In this document: positions 49,068 through 60,680 of the stretch, piece by piece | Layout: each line of letters starts with the position of its first letter | How positions within the stretch are numbered: the stretch's first letter is position 1 | NCBI RefSeq assembly: GCF_001824475.1 | Contig: NZ_MHXN01000039.1 | Location: 62,001-126,000, forward strand | Origin: Phenylobacterium sp. RIFCSPHIGHO2_01_FULL_69_31 | GTDB taxonomy: Bacteria; Pseudomonadota; Alphaproteobacteria; Caulobacterales; Caulobacteraceae | DNA length: 64,000 bases | Direction of reading: 5' to 3' | Made by a program: the position numbers and the translations under genes | Notes under the pieces: generated by a model | What the model was told of the DNA's origin: nothing | Database searches by the model: none | What the model saw: the letters and a program-made list of their open reading frames with translations, nothing else

Positions 49068-52000
49068 CCCGCTACGCCGAGCTCCAGGCCACCAGCAACT
49101 TCTCGTTCCTTCGGGGCGCGTCGCATCCGTGGGAGCTGGTCACCGGGGCCGACGCCCTGGGCCTGGAGGCCGTGGGAATCTGCGACCGCAACAGCCTGGC
49201 GGGGGTGGTCCGCGCCTGGCGGCAGATGCGCGATCTGCAGAAGGGCGGCTCGAGGGTCCGGGCCCTCACCGGCTGCCGCCTCGACTTCGCCGACGGCACG
49301 CCGAGCCTGCTGGTCTATCCCTCGGACCGGGAGGCGTACGGCCGCCTCACCGCCCTGCTCACCGCCGGCCAGCGCCGGGCCGAGAAGGGCGGCTGCGAAC
49401 TGCACTGGGAAGACCTGTTGCTCCACGCCGAGGGCCAGCTTGTCCTGGTGGTCCCGCCCGAGCGCCTGGACCAGGCCTTCGAGGGCGACCTGCGGCGGAT
49501 CCGCGGGGAGCTGCCGGACGTGTGGCTGGCGGCCGCCCGGCGCTATGGCGCGCGCGACCTGCAACGCTTGGCGCGCCTGGACGCCCTGGCCCAGGCGTCG
49601 GCCATCCCGATGGCAGCCACCAACGACGTGCTCTACCACGGGCCGGAGCGGCGCCCCCTGCAGGACGTGCTGACCTGCATCCGCGAGACCTGCACCATCC
49701 ACGAGGCGGGGCTGCGCCTGGCCGCCAACGCCGAGCGCCACCTGAAGCCCGCCAGCGAGATGGCGCGCCTCTTCGCCAGATTCCCGGGCGCGGTGGAGCG
49801 CAGCGCCGAGATCGCCGAGCGCATCGGCTTCGACCTGGGCCAGCTCCAGTATGAATACCCGGATGAACCCGTGCCGGCGGGCAAGACCGCCATCCAGCAC
49901 CTGCGCGACCTGTCGTGGGCCGGGGCCGAGTGGCGCTATCCAAAAGGCGTGCCGGACAAGGTCAGGAAGCTGGTCGCCCACGAGCTCGATCTGATCGAGA
50001 AGCTGGACTACCCCAACTACTTCCTCACCGTGCACGACATCGTCCAGTGGGCCCGCAGCCAGGACATCCTGTGCCAGGGGCGCGGTTCGGCGGCCAATTC
50101 CTGCGTCTGCTACTGCCTGGGCGTGACGGCGGTAGACCCCACCCAGCCGGACCAGGATCTGCTGTTCTCGCGCTTCATCTCCGAGAACCGCGACGAGCCG
50201 CCGGATATCGACGTCGACTTCGAGCACGCGCGGCGCGAGGAGGTGATGCAGTACGTCTACCGCCGCTATGGCCGCCACCGCGCCGCCATCGTCGCCACGG
50301 TGATCCATTATCGCCCGCGCATGGCGATCCGCCAGGTCGGCAAGGCCCTGGGCCTCACCGAGGACATCACCGCGGCCCTGGCCAACACCGTCTGGGGCAG
50401 CTACGGCGACGACGTCCCGGACGAGCACATCCGGCAGACCGGACTGGATCCCGCCGCGCCGGAAATCCGCCGGGCGACCACCCTGGCCCAGCAACTCCTC
50501 GGCTTTCCGCGCCACCTGTCCCAGCACGTGGGCGGCTACGTCCTGACCAAGCGGCGGCTGGACGAGACCGTGCCCATCGGCAACGCCGCCATGGAGGACC
50601 GCACCTTCATCGAGTGGGACAAGGACGACATCGACGCCCTGAAGCTGATGAAGGTCGACGTGCTGGCGCTGGGCATGCTGACGGCCCTGAAGAAGAGCTT
50701 CGACCTTCTGCCGCCGAGGCCGGACGCAAGCCGGATCACCGACATCGCCCACATCCCCCAAGGCGATCCCGAGGTCTACGAGATGCTGTGCCACGCCGAT
50801 TCCGTGGGCGTGTTCCAGGTGGAAAGCCGCGCGCAGATGTCGATGCTGCCGCGGCTGAAGCCGCGGAAGTTCTACGACCTGGTCATCGAGGTGGCGATCG
50901 TCCGCCCCGGGCCGATCCAGGGCGACATGGTCCACCCCTATCTCAAGCGCCGGGACGGCCGCGAGGCGGTGAGCTACCCGCGGCCAGGACCCGATTATCC
51001 CCAGGACGAGATGGAGGCGATCCTGGGCAAGACCCTGGGCGTGCCTCTCTTCCAGGAACAGGCCATGCGGGTGGCGATCGTCGGAGCCGAGTTCTCGGAC
51101 GACGACGCCGACGGTCTGCGCCGTTCGATGGCCACCTTCCGTAATGTGGGCACGGTGGGGAACTACGGGCTGAAGTTTGTCGAGGGGATGGCGCGCCGCG
51201 GCTACGACCGCGAGTTCGCCGAGCGGTGCTTCAAGCAGATCGAGGGCTTCGGTTCCTATGGCTTTCCCGAGAGCCACGCCATCAGCTTTGCGATCCTGGT
51301 CTACGCCTCAGCCTGGGTGAAGCGGCATCACCCCGACGCCTTCCTGGCCTCGCTGCTGAACAGCCAGCCGATGGGCTTCTACCAGCCGGCCCAGCTGGTG
51401 CGGGACGCCCGCGAGCACGGGGTGGAGGTGCGGCCCCCGGACGTGATGTTCAGTCACTGGGACTGCACGATCGAGGCCAAGGACGACCCGCGCGAGCGGC
51501 TCCGGCCGGTGCGCCTGGGCCTGCGGCAGATCAAGGGCTTCAAGGAGGACGATGCCAAGGCCCTGGTCGCGGCGCGCGAAGCCGGCGCCGACAGCATCGA
51601 GGCCTTCGCCCGCCGGGCCCGCCTCTCGCGCCGCGCCCTGGAGCTGCTGGCCGAGGCCGACGCCTTCCGCAGCCTGGGCTTCCCCCGGCGGGAGGCGCTG
51701 TGGGCGGTGAAGGGGCTGGCGGGCGAATGGGGGGCCGAGACCCATGCGCCGCTGCTCCTGCGCCAGAGCCTGAAGGAGGCCCAGGTGGAGCTGCCGTTCA
51801 TGAGCCAGCCCCAGCACGTGGCCGAGGACTACCGCACCACCAGCCTGTCCCTGAAGGACCACCCCGTCCGCTTCTTCCGCGAAGAGCTCGCCCGCCAGAA
51901 GGTCGTGCCCTGCTCGGCGCTGAAAACCGTCCGCGACCGGCGGCGGCTGGCGGTGGGCGGCCTGGTGCTGGTGCGCCAGCGGCCCGGCACCGCCAAGGGC

Positions 52001-52270
52001 GTGGTGTTCATGACCCTGGAGGACGAAACCGGCATCGCCAACATCGTTGTCTGGCGCGACGCCTTCGAAGCGAACCGGCGGCTGGTGATGACCTCGGCCT
52101 TCCTGATCGTCCACGGCCAGGTGCAGAAGGAGGGCGAGGTCATCCACGTGGTGGCCGAAAGGTTCACCGACCTGTCCGGCCGCCTGTCGGAGCTGCGCGA
52201 GGACCAGGGCCAGATCGCCGCCCACTCGAAGGTCACCGGACGCCTGATCCGCAGCCGCGATTTTCACTGA
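49064..52270 (+). CDS. dnaE2: Error-prone DNA polymerase DnaE2
   Basis: 1068 residues, the usual DnaE2 length. N-terminal PHP domain ([23 protein letters not shown]). The polymerase core includes the finger and palm segments: [26 protein letters not shown] with catalytic aspartates, and [22 protein letters not shown]-terminal OB fold is visible ([31 protein letters not shown]). It copies across damage when loaded by ImuB. The start overlaps the VOC stop (ATGA). SOS-controlled through the box at 46268. Confidence 0.95.
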   Translation: MTRYAELQATSNFSFLRGASHPWELVTGADALGLEAVGICDRNSLAGVVRAWRQMRDLQKGGSRVRALTGCRLDFADGTPSLLVYPSDREAYGRLTALLTAGQRRAEKGGCELHWEDLLLHAEGQLVLVVPPERLDQAFEGDLRRIRGELPDVWLAAARRYGARDLQRLARLDALAQASAIPMAATNDVLYHGPERRPLQDVLTCIRETCTIHEAGLRLAANAERHLKPASEMARLFARFPGAVERSAEIAERIGFDLGQLQYEYPDEPVPAGKTAIQHLRDLSWAGAEWRYPKGVPDKVRKLVAHELDLIEKLDYPNYFLTVHDIVQWARSQDILCQGRGSAANSCVCYCLGVTAVDPTQPDQDLLFSRFISENRDEPPDIDVDFEHARREEVMQYVYRRYGRHRAAIVATVIHYRPRMAIRQVGKALGLTEDITAALANTVWGSYGDDVPDEHIRQTGLDPAAPEIRRATTLAQQLLGFPRHLSQHVGGYVLTKRRLDETVPIGNAAMEDRTFIEWDKDDIDALKLMKVDVLALGMLTALKKSFDLLPPRPDASRITDIAHIPQGDPEVYEMLCHADSVGVFQVESRAQMSMLPRLKPRKFYDLVIEVAIVRPGPIQGDMVHPYLKRRDGREAVSYPRPGPDYPQDEMEAILGKTLGVPLFQEQAMRVAIVGAEFSDDDADGLRRSMATFRNVGTVGNYGLKFVEGMARRGYDREFAERCFKQIEGFGSYGFPESHAISFAILVYASAWVKRHHPDAFLASLLNSQPMGFYQPAQLVRDAREHGVEVRPPDVMFSHWDCTIEAKDDPRERLRPVRLGLRQIKGFKEDDAKALVAAREAGADSIEAFARRARLSRRALELLAEADAFRSLGFPRREALWAVKGLAGEWGAETHAPLLLRQSLKEAQVELPFMSQPQHVAEDYRTTSLSLKDHPVRFFREELARQKVVPCSALKTVRDRRRLAVGGLVLVRQRPGTAKGVVFMTLEDETGIANIVVWRDAFEANRRLVMTSAFLIVHGQVQKEGEVIHVVAERFTDLSGRLSELREDQGQIAAHSKVTGRLIRSRDFH

Positions 52271-52342
52271 GGTCGCGGATTTCGCAGATCGTGTTGTCGG
52301 AATAGCCTGGCCTCGCACGTCCTCGGGTTGGGAGGTGATCAG

Positions 52343-53464
52343 ATGACCGAAGCCATCCAACTGCTCGTGGGCACCCGCAAAGGCGCCTGGATCTATCGCA
52401 GCGACGCGGCCCGGGAAGCCTGGCAGGTCGAGGGACCGATGTTCCTGGGGCAGATCGTCAACCACTTCGTCCGAGACCCGCGCGACGGCCGCACCCTGCT
52501 GATGGCGGCCTCCACCGGCCACCTGGGGCCGACCATCCTTCGCTCCACCGACGGCGGCGCGACCTGGAGCGAGGCCAGCCGCCCGCCCGCCTTCCCGAAG
52601 GGCGATCCTCACGGCCGCTCAGTGGACCATTCGTTCTGGCTGGAGCCCGGCCACACGGAAGAACCCGGCGTCTGGTGGGCCGGCGTCTCGCCACCCGGAC
52701 TGTTCCGCAGCGCTGACGGCGGCGACACCTGGGAGAGCGTCGAGGGGCTGAACAGCCATCCGCAGGTCATGGACTGGTTCCCCCCTCAAGGCGGCACCCC
52801 GGACGGGGCGATCCTGAACCAGGTGATCGTCGACCCGCGCGACGCCCGTCACATGTATCTGGCCACCTGTTCGGCCGGCGTGCTGGAGACCACGGACCAG
52901 GGCGCGACCTGGCGGCCGCTGAACCGGAACGTCCGCTGCGACTTCCTGCCGGACCCCTATCCCGAGTTCGGCCAGGACAGCCACTTTGTGGCCCTGGCGC
53001 CCACCGACCCCGACCGGCTCTGGCAACAGAACCACTGCGGCGTCTATCGCCTGGACCGTCCGGGCGAGCGCTGGGAGCGGATTGGCGAGGCCATGCCCAA
53101 GGAGATCGGCGACATCGGCTTCACGATCGTGCCGCACGCCCGCGATCGCGACACGGCCTGGATCTGGCCGATGGACGGCACCGAGGTCTGGCCGCGCACC
53201 AGTCCGGGTGGACGGCCCGCCGCCTATCGTACGCGCGATGGGGGCGCCTCGTGGGAGCGGCAGGATCGCGGCTTCCCGACCGAACAGGGCTGGTTCACGG
53301 TGAAGCGCCAGGCCTTCTGCGCCGACGCCGCCGATCCGATGGGGCTCTACATCGGCACCACCGGCGGGGAGATCTGGATGAGCGGCGACGAGGGCGAAAG
53401 CTGGCGCCAGATCGCCGCCCACCTGCCCGAGATCTACTCGATATCGGCGGTCCCGGCCGGATGA
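52343..53464 (+). CDS. BNR/Asp-box repeat beta-propeller protein
   Basis: 373 residues; GGGAGGTGATCAG ribosome binding site. Five Asp-box-like repeats of the S-x-D-x-G-x-T-W type are visible: STDGGATW, SADGGDTW, TTDQGATW, TRDGGASW and SGDEGESW, spread over a sialidase-like propeller. There is no signal peptide and no clear sialidase arginine triad, so glycosidase activity is unlikely; it is a structural or binding propeller. The stop overlaps the next gene (ATGA), a ThiS/MoaD-like protein. Confidence 0.82.
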   Translation: MTEAIQLLVGTRKGAWIYRSDAAREAWQVEGPMFLGQIVNHFVRDPRDGRTLLMAASTGHLGPTILRSTDGGATWSEASRPPAFPKGDPHGRSVDHSFWLEPGHTEEPGVWWAGVSPPGLFRSADGGDTWESVEGLNSHPQVMDWFPPQGGTPDGAILNQVIVDPRDARHMYLATCSAGVLETTDQGATWRPLNRNVRCDFLPDPYPEFGQDSHFVALAPTDPDRLWQQNHCGVYRLDRPGERWERIGEAMPKEIGDIGFTIVPHARDRDTAWIWPMDGTEVWPRTSPGGRPAAYRTRDGGASWERQDRGFPTEQGWFTVKRQAFCADAADPMGLYIGTTGGEIWMSGDEGESWRQIAAHLPEIYSISAVPAG

Positions 53465-53724
53465 TCCGCGTCTCGATCCCCTCGCAGCTGATCGCCTACA
53501 CCAACGGCGCGACGCGGGTGGAGGCCGAAGGCGCGACGGTCGGCCAGGCGCTGGACGACCTCGACCGCCGCTACCCTGGCCTCAAGTTCCGCGTTATCGA
53601 CGAGCAGGACCGCATCCGCCGGCACATGCGGATCTTCGTCGGGCAGGACGAGGCGCGCACGACTGCGGCGCCCGTCCCGTCCGGCGGCGAACTTCTGATC
53701 TTCGGGGCCCTGTCGGGCGGCTAA
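53461..53724 (+). CDS. ThiS/MoaD-like ubiquitin-fold protein
   Basis: 87 residues starting in the stop codon of the propeller gene. Beta-grasp pattern: IRVSIPSQLIAYTNGATRVEAEGATVGQALDDLDRRYPGLK, then MRIFVGQDEA, and the essential C-terminal Gly-Gly (FGALSGG), which is normally adenylated and thiocarboxylated to carry sulfur or to be conjugated. No E1-like activating gene is adjacent. The fixed pairing with the propeller suggests it carries sulfur for, or modifies, that partner; this is inference. Confidence 0.82.
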   Translation: MIRVSIPSQLIAYTNGATRVEAEGATVGQALDDLDRRYPGLKFRVIDEQDRIRRHMRIFVGQDEARTTAAPVPSGGELLIFGALSGG

Positions 53725-53728
53725 AGGC

Positions 53729-54463
53729 CTAGAGCGACATGATCCCCTTACGGGGCGTGGGCGTCGCGACCGTCTCGGCGGAAAGCGGGGCGCCGACCGC
53801 CGCGAGCGCGGCGCGGCGGCCGGCCGGGGTGGCCGCGATCTGCGCGTCCTCGAACCGGCGCAGATCCGCCAGCGCCGGGTGGGCCAGGACCCGCGCCACA
53901 TAGGCCGCTGTGAGCGGCCAGCGATCATCGATGGCGAACCCGACGAAGCCGGCATTGCGGAAGAAGGCGCCGAGCGCGATGTCGGCCAGCCCGATCGTTC
54001 CGAACAGGAAACCTTCCACCGGGACCTCGCCCTCGAGGTAGTTCAGCACCGCCGGAGCGTCTTCGGCCAGCGTCTTGTCCACGCGCGCCTGATCGCCGGG
54101 CTCGTTCCACACGGCAGGGTGGGCGAACAGCGGGTAGAAAAGCCCCCAGATGAAGACATCTCCCATGCGGGTGTCGGCGAACTCTTCCAGCCAGCGAGCG
54201 CGGGCGCGGGCGCGCGGGTCCGCCGGCAACAGAGGATGGCCGGGATAGGCTTCGTCCAGGTACGCGCAGATCACCGAGGAGTCGCAGAGCTGCAGATCCC
54301 CATCCAGCAGGACAGGTATCCGGCGCAGGGGGCTCATCCGGCTGAAATCGTCGTCGCCGAAGAAGGGCGTGATCGGGTCGATTTCATAGGTCAGCCCCTT
54401 CAGCGCAAGGCATGCGAGCACCTTGCGCACATATGGACTGACGTAGCTGCCGATGACCTTCAC
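53729..54463 (-). CDS. Glutathione S-transferase family protein, second copy
   Basis: 244 residues. The thioredoxin-like half has YVSPYVRKVLACLALKGLTYE with a Ser at the GSH-activating position, then RIPVLLDGDLQLCDSSVICAYLDEAYP. The helical half includes GTIGLADIALGAFFRNAGF. It is different from the YfcG-like GST at 10.8 kb. Probably cytosolic detoxification or isomerisation. It is convergent with the ThiS-like gene. Confidence 0.87.
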   Translation of the reverse strand: MKVIGSYVSPYVRKVLACLALKGLTYEIDPITPFFGDDDFSRMSPLRRIPVLLDGDLQLCDSSVICAYLDEAYPGHPLLPADPRARARARWLEEFADTRMGDVFIWGLFYPLFAHPAVWNEPGDQARVDKTLAEDAPAVLNYLEGEVPVEGFLFGTIGLADIALGAFFRNAGFVGFAIDDRWPLTAAYVARVLAHPALADLRRFEDAQIAATPAGRRAALAAVGAPLSAETVATPTPRKGIMSL

Positions 54464-54527
54464 GAACCCCTCCTGCGACCCGAGGCTCAGGTTGTGACCT
54501 CGGATCGCAGGCGCAAGGGCCAGTTGG

Positions 54528-56102
54528 TCAGAAGCGGAGCGCGCGAGCTTCCTTCACGTGCGGCAGGCCTTGGATCTTGGCCAGCAGCGCCTCGGTGGGC
54601 TCCTGGTCCACGCCCACCAGGGCGATGGCGTCGTCGCCCGCGTCGATGCGGCCCAGGTTGAAGGTGGCGATGTTGACGCCCGCCTCGCCCAGCAGGCCGC
54701 CCAGCGCGCCGATGAAGCCCGGCTTGTCCAGGTTGTTGATGTACAGCATCCGCGGCGCGAACGGGGCGTCCAGGTCCATGCCCTTCACCTCGACCACCCG
54801 GGGCGCGCCGGCCTGGACCGTCCCGGCGAACGAGCGCTTGCCCTTTTCGGTCGTGACGGTGATGCGCACCAGGCTCTCGTAGATCGGCGAGTCGTCCTGC
54901 TTGCTCTCCGAGACGGTGATGCCGCGCTCCTTCGCCACCGCCGGGGCCGAGACCATGTTGATCTCGGCCAGCATCGGCCGCAGCACGCCGGCCAGGGCCG
55001 CGGCGCTCAGCGGGCGGGTGTTGAGCTTGGACACCTCGCCCTCGAAGGCGATGTCCACCGACTTGATGCCGAAGTCGACCATCTGGCCGGCCAGGGCGCC
55101 CAGCTTCTCGGCCAGGGCCACGAAGGGCTTCAGGCGCGGGGCCTCCTCGGCGGTGACCGAGGGGCTGTTCAGGGCGTTGGTGACCGCGCCGGTGAGCAGA
55201 TAGTCGCTCATCTGCTCGGCCACCTGCAGCGCAACGTTCTCCTGGGCCTCATTGGTCGAGGCGCCCAGGTGCGGGGTGGCGATGAAGTTCTCGGCGCCGA
55301 ACAGCGGGTTCTCCTTGGCCGGCTCCTCCACGAACACGTCGAAGGCCGCGCCGCCGACATGCCCCTCGTCCAGCAGCTTGCGCAGCGCCGCCTCGTCCAC
55401 CAGGCCGCCGCGGGCGCAGTTGACGATCAGGACGCCCTTCTTCGTCTTGGCGAGGTTCTCGGCCGACAGGATGTTGCGCGTCTTGTCGGTGAGCGGGGTG
55501 TGCAGGGTGATGATGTCGGCCCGGGCCAGCAGCTCCTCCAGCTCGACCTTCTCCACGCCGATCTCGACGGCGCGTTCGGGCGAGAGGAAGGGGTCGTAGG
55601 CGACCACCTTCATTTTCAGGCCCAGCGCCCGGTCGGCGACGATGCCGCCGATATTGCCGGCCCCGATGAGGCCCAGGGTCTTGGCGTAGAGCTCCACGCC
55701 CATGAACCGGTTCTTCTCCCACTTGCCGGCCTGGGTCGACTGGTCGGCGGCGGGCAGCTGGCGGGCCAGGGCGAACATCATCGCAATGGCGTGCTCGGCG
55801 GTGGTGATCGAGTTGCCGAACGGGGTGTTCATGACCACCACGCCGGCGGCGGTGGCGGCGGGGATGTCGACGTTGTCGACGCCGATGCCGGCGCGGGCGA
55901 CGACCTTCAGGTTCTTGGCGGCGGCGATCACGTCCTTGTCGACCTTGGTGGCCGAGCGGATGGCGATGCCGTCGTACTCGTGGACGATCTTCAGCAATTC
56001 GTCCTTGGGCAGGCCGGTCTTCACGTCGACGTCGACGCCGCGCTGTTTGAAGATGTCGATGGCGGCGGGGCTGAGCTTATCGGCGATGAGCACGCGGGGC
56101 AT
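54528..56102 (-). CDS. serA: D-3-Phosphoglycerate dehydrogenase
   Basis: 524 residues, full-length long-form SerA. Catalytic domain LIADKLSPAAIDIFKQRGVDV, NAD-binding GLIGAGNIGGIVADRALG, catalytic Arg/Glu/His region (INCARGG-type VNCARGGLVDEAAL, and TPHLGASTNEAQ), then the ASB domain and a C-terminal ACT domain (LGRIDAGDDAIALVGVDQEP) for serine feedback. It commits 3-phosphoglycerate to serine. It lies 75 nt downstream of serC in one operon, with a hairpin between. Confidence 0.95.
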   Translation of the reverse strand: MPRVLIADKLSPAAIDIFKQRGVDVDVKTGLPKDELLKIVHEYDGIAIRSATKVDKDVIAAAKNLKVVARAGIGVDNVDIPAATAAGVVVMNTPFGNSITTAEHAIAMMFALARQLPAADQSTQAGKWEKNRFMGVELYAKTLGLIGAGNIGGIVADRALGLKMKVVAYDPFLSPERAVEIGVEKVELEELLARADIITLHTPLTDKTRNILSAENLAKTKKGVLIVNCARGGLVDEAALRKLLDEGHVGGAAFDVFVEEPAKENPLFGAENFIATPHLGASTNEAQENVALQVAEQMSDYLLTGAVTNALNSPSVTAEEAPRLKPFVALAEKLGALAGQMVDFGIKSVDIAFEGEVSKLNTRPLSAAALAGVLRPMLAEINMVSAPAVAKERGITVSESKQDDSPIYESLVRITVTTEKGKRSFAGTVQAGAPRVVEVKGMDLDAPFAPRMLYINNLDKPGFIGALGGLLGEAGVNIATFNLGRIDAGDDAIALVGVDQEPTEALLAKIQGLPHVKEARALRF

Positions 56103-56123
56103 GGTGAATCTCCTCGGGAGACG

Positions 56124-56146
56124 CCCTCCCGGCCGCGCCGGGAGGG
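56124..56146 (-). promoter_or_regulatory. Hairpin between serC and serA
   Basis: A perfect 10-bp stem CCCTCCCGGC/GCCGGGAGGG with a 3-nt loop in the 75-nt serC-serA spacer. It could set the relative levels of the two enzymes by attenuation or mRNA stability. Confidence 0.5.
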
Positions 56147-56177
56147 GTGATGTGTCGATGGGGGCGTGGAGCCGCGC

Positions 56178-57347
56178 TTAGGCGGCTTGCAGGTCGGCGA
56201 CGACGGAGGCGAAGGCCCAGTCGAGCCAGGGCGTCAGCGCGTCGAGGTCGGAGGTCTCGACCGTGGCGCCGCACCAGATCCGCAGACCGGGAGGGGCGTC
56301 GCGATAGCCGCCGACGTCGAGGGCCACGCCCTCCTTTTCCAGCACCGCGGCCAGCTTCTTGGCGAAGTCGGCCTGGGCGTCGGCCGACAGGCCGGTGACC
56401 CGCGGGTCGACCACCTTCAGGCACACGGAGGTGTTGGAGCGGATGTCCGCCGTCTCGGCCAGGAAGGCGACCCAGTCGGTCTTGGCGACCCAGGCGTCCA
56501 GCACCGCCAGGTTGGCGTCGGCCCGGCGCTTCATCTCCGTGAACCCGCCGATGGCGGCGGCCCACTTCAGCGCATCAACCGCGTCCTCGACGGCCAGCAT
56601 CGAGGGCGTGTTGATGGTGGCGCCTTCGAACAGGTCGAGCGTCACCTTGCCGCCCTTGGTCATGCGGAACAGCTTCGGCATGGGCCACGGCGGGCTGTAG
56701 CTCTCGAGACGGGCCACGGCGCGCGGCGACAGGATCAGGACCCCGTGCGCGGCCTCGCCGCCCAGGGCCTTCTGCCAGGAGAAGGTGACGACATCGAGCT
56801 TGGGCCAGTCCAGGTCCTGGGCGAAGGCGGCCGAGGTCGCGTCGCAGATCGTGATGCCTTCGCGGTCCGCGGCGATGAAGTCGGCGTTCGGCACCCGGAC
56901 GCCCGAGGTGGTGCCGTTCCAGGTGAAGACCAAGTCGGCGTCCTTGCGGACCTTCGAGAGGTCGGGAAGCTGGCCGTAGGGCGCGTCCAGCACCTCGGCC
57001 TCGATCTTCAGCTGCTTGGTGACGTCGGTCACCCAGTCCTTGCCGAAGCTTTCGAAGGCCAGCAGCTGCACCAGGCGCGGACCCAGCATCGACCACAGGG
57101 CCATCTCGACGGCGCCGGTGTCGGAGCCGGGCACGATGCCGACGAGGTAGTCGTCGGGCACGCCCAGCACCTCGCGGGTGCGGTCGATGGCTTCCTTCAG
57201 GCGCGCCTTGCCGATCTTCGACCGGTGCGAACGGCCGAGGACGGCGTTGCTGAGATTTTCGGGATTCCATCCGGGGCGCTTGGCGCACGGGCCGGAAGAG
57301 AACTCGGGGCGAGCCGGACGCATGGCCGGCTTCGGCGTGGTATTCAT
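56178..57347 (-). CDS. serC: Phosphoserine aminotransferase
   Basis: 389 residues from the ATG with GGGAGA; alphaproteobacterial-type Ser[19 protein letters not shown] at the N-terminus, DATSAAF and the PLP-lysine segment [15 protein letters not shown] are diagnostic. It converts phosphohydroxypyruvate plus glutamate to phosphoserine. First gene of the serC-serA operon. Its leader holds a 16-bp palindrome and matches the usual position of the alphaproteobacterial serC leader RNA. Confidence 0.95.
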   Translation of the reverse strand: MNTTPKPAMRPARPEFSSGPCAKRPGWNPENLSNAVLGRSHRSKIGKARLKEAIDRTREVLGVPDDYLVGIVPGSDTGAVEMALWSMLGPRLVQLLAFESFGKDWVTDVTKQLKIEAEVLDAPYGQLPDLSKVRKDADLVFTWNGTTSGVRVPNADFIAADREGITICDATSAAFAQDLDWPKLDVVTFSWQKALGGEAAHGVLILSPRAVARLESYSPPWPMPKLFRMTKGGKVTLDLFEGATINTPSMLAVEDAVDALKWAAAIGGFTEMKRRADANLAVLDAWVAKTDWVAFLAETADIRSNTSVCLKVVDPRVTGLSADAQADFAKKLAAVLEKEGVALDVGGYRDAPPGLRIWCGATVETSDLDALTPWLDWAFASVVADLQAA

Positions 57348-57470
57348 AGCGATGTCTCCCATCCTTGCAGATGAGCAGCGCCCCGTTGGGAGGGCGTGGC
57401 CCGCCGGCCAAAGGCGCTCGTTTGTGCTGCAGCGCAAGAGAAACTTTTCTAACGACCTGTGAAGGCAGGC
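57348..57470 (-). promoter_or_regulatory. serC leader region, possible structured RNA
   Basis: About 120 nt before serC, with GCGCC/GGCGC type complementary segments near the start codon and an A/T-rich TTAGAAAAGTTTCTC stretch. Alphaproteobacterial serC genes often carry a conserved leader RNA here; the fold was not confirmed. Confidence 0.35.
57422..57437. promoter_or_regulatory. 16-bp palindrome TTGTGCTGCAGCGCAA
   Basis: Near-perfect palindrome (one mismatch pair) in the serC upstream region. The TGC..GCA-type core with flanking TTG/CAA resembles sites of PhaR-type regulators; it could instead be part of the leader RNA. Confidence 0.45.
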
Positions 57471-57568
57471 TGCCGCCGAGGCGCAGCTGAGCCCGCCTGC
57501 GTCAATATGGTCCAGGCGCAGGAGCTGCCCGCGGACGCGCGGACCCCCGGGGGCGCGGGACGCTGGGT

Positions 57569-58009
57569 TTAGGCGGCGGCCTGCGACGCGCTCGCCTTTG
57601 CGCGACGCCGCCAGGCCACGATCGTGCCGATGACCAAGCACCAGCTGATGCCGCTGAAATTGATGTTGTTGATCAAGGCGTTGAGATAATCGCCGGTCGG
57701 CCGCTCGGTCACCATGTAGTACGAATGCATGGCGAACTGGGCGGCGAAGAACAGCATCACCCCGCCCATCCACGGCGCGACGTAACGGACCGTCACCACA
57801 AGCAGGCCGAGGGCGGTGAGGCCGTCGTTGACGAGGCGGATGATGTCGTCGCTAGCGGGGGCGAGCCAGTGGCTGGCCTCGCCGATCAGGGCGTTCACCA
57901 GAACGATGACCCCCGCCGCGCGCTCAGCCTTACCGCCCTTCCAGAGCGCGAAGAGCGCGCCCAGGACGGAGAAGGCGTTGATCAGCAATCGGACGGAGAT
58001 GTCTGGCAT
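57569..58009 (-). CDS. Small integral membrane protein, unknown function
   Basis: 146 residues with four predicted membrane helices: about 6-23, 31-48, 63-82 and 83-100, plus a last one near 118-135. Short loops, N-terminus [13 protein letters not shown]. No conserved catalytic motif. It resembles lineage-specific membrane proteins of Caulobacterales. The Shine-Dalgarno AGGGG is inside a dyad, so translation or transcription is likely controlled. Confidence 0.7.
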   Translation of the reverse strand: MPDISVRLLINAFSVLGALFALWKGGKAERAAGVIVLVNALIGEASHWLAPASDDIIRLVNDGLTALGLLVVTVRYVAPWMGGVMLFFAAQFAMHSYYMVTERPTGDYLNALINNINFSGISWCLVIGTIVAWRRRAKASASQAAA

Positions 58010-58015
58010 GATTAA

Positions 58016-58041
58016 GCGCCCCTAATGCGAATTAGAGGCGC
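58016..58041. promoter_or_regulatory. Dyad covering the ribosome binding site of the membrane protein gene
   Basis: GCGCCCCTAAT and ATTAGAGGCGC are 11-nt inverted arms with one mismatch and a 4-nt loop. On the minus strand the arm nearest the gene contains AGGGG, 10 nt before the start. Either a repressor operator or an RNA hairpin that hides the ribosome binding site. Confidence 0.5.
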
Positions 58042-58088
58042 CTAACCAGTTAATCTATTGCAATGATCCGTCAGGTAACCGACGGAAA

Positions 58089-58104
58089 GGTCGGTTAACC
58101 GACC
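58089..58104 (-). terminator. Hairpin overlapping the stop codon at 58095
   Basis: GGTCGG/CCGACC stem with a TTAA loop; the stop codon of the minus-strand gene is in the loop. A second hairpin CCGTC/GACGG follows. Probable terminator. Confidence 0.45.
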
Positions 58105-58430
58105 TCGCGCATGGTCGTCTGGTGACGAACCGCGCCTTCGGCCGGCTTGTCCATGCCGCTCATCTTCGTGCGGATGCCCAGGCGAAGCTTCGCTTCGTTC
58201 AGTTCGTTGTGGACGGCGACCATGGCGGAGCGAGCTTCGCTGAGCGCCTTCATGGCTTCCATCATCTTGACTTGCACGTCGTCGGCGAAGACCAGCGAGG
58301 TCTTCACGTCCTGGCGAGCCTTGAGCATTTCGCCCATCAGTTCAGTAGCTTCGATCAGAGCGCCGTCGACCGCGGCCTCCGTCGAGAAGAGCTTGTTGGC
58401 CACGCGTTGGGCCACGAACGCTTTTTCCAT
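58095..58430 (-). CDS. Conserved small helical protein, unknown function
   Basis: 111 residues, all-alpha: EKAFVAQRVANKLFSTEAAVDGALIEATELMGEMLKARQ, then a second helix to KLRLGIRTKM. No membrane segment or enzyme motif. The upstream region (58431-58600) carries TTAACCAT and other TTAA elements like CtrA targets, so cell-cycle control is possible. It is divergent from the hybrid histidine kinase. Confidence 0.72.
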   Translation of the reverse strand: MEKAFVAQRVANKLFSTEAAVDGALIEATELMGEMLKARQDVKTSLVFADDVQVKMMEAMKALSEARSAMVAVHNELNEAKLRLGIRTKMSGMDKPAEGAVRHQTTMREVG

Positions 58431-58509
58431 GTGGATACACCCCTTAAGTTACCCGACACTCGTTAAGGTAAAGCAAAGGTTACTGCGCACGCAATGGATT
58501 CAGGACTCG

Positions 58510-58517
58510 TTAACCAT
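58510..58517 (+). promoter_or_regulatory. TTAACCAT, candidate CtrA half site
   Basis: TTAACCAT matches a CtrA recognition motif of Caulobacterales in the gap between two divergent genes. A single half site is weak evidence. Confidence 0.25.
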
Positions 58518-58636
58518 GTTTTCTGATGCGGCCAGTTGTAGCGTGGCGCCAAAGGCACAGTTTTGAGTGAAAAGGCGGCAAACTGCCCGCCGCGACGGAA
58601 GCGAAGCGTTAGGACTATCGGTCTATCCCTGCGGGC

Positions 58637-60547
<1,911 letters not shown>

Positions 60548-60583
60548 CCGCCAGCTGAACGTCCTGCAATCTAGGTGAACCTC

Positions 60584-60601
60584 GCCCAACGGCGAGGCTC
60601 A
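60584..60601 (+). terminator. Hairpin after the hybrid kinase gene
   Basis: CCTCGCC/GGCGAGG stem with a 4-nt loop about 40 nt past the stop codon, before the third helical-repeat gene. No T-run. Confidence 0.45.
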
Positions 60602-60680
60602 GACGCGCGTCAGGCGCGGCGTGGTCTCTTGTCGTCACTGAAGGCCGACCCCCGGTCGACACGGACTAAGGAGACCAGAC

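Noticed and set aside
49001..51277. 758-codon antisense frame inside dnaE2
   Set aside because: His/Leu/Gly-rich shadow of dnaE2.
54558..56150. 530-codon plus-strand frame over serA
   Set aside because: Mirror of serA with low-complexity Gly/Asp/Val content.
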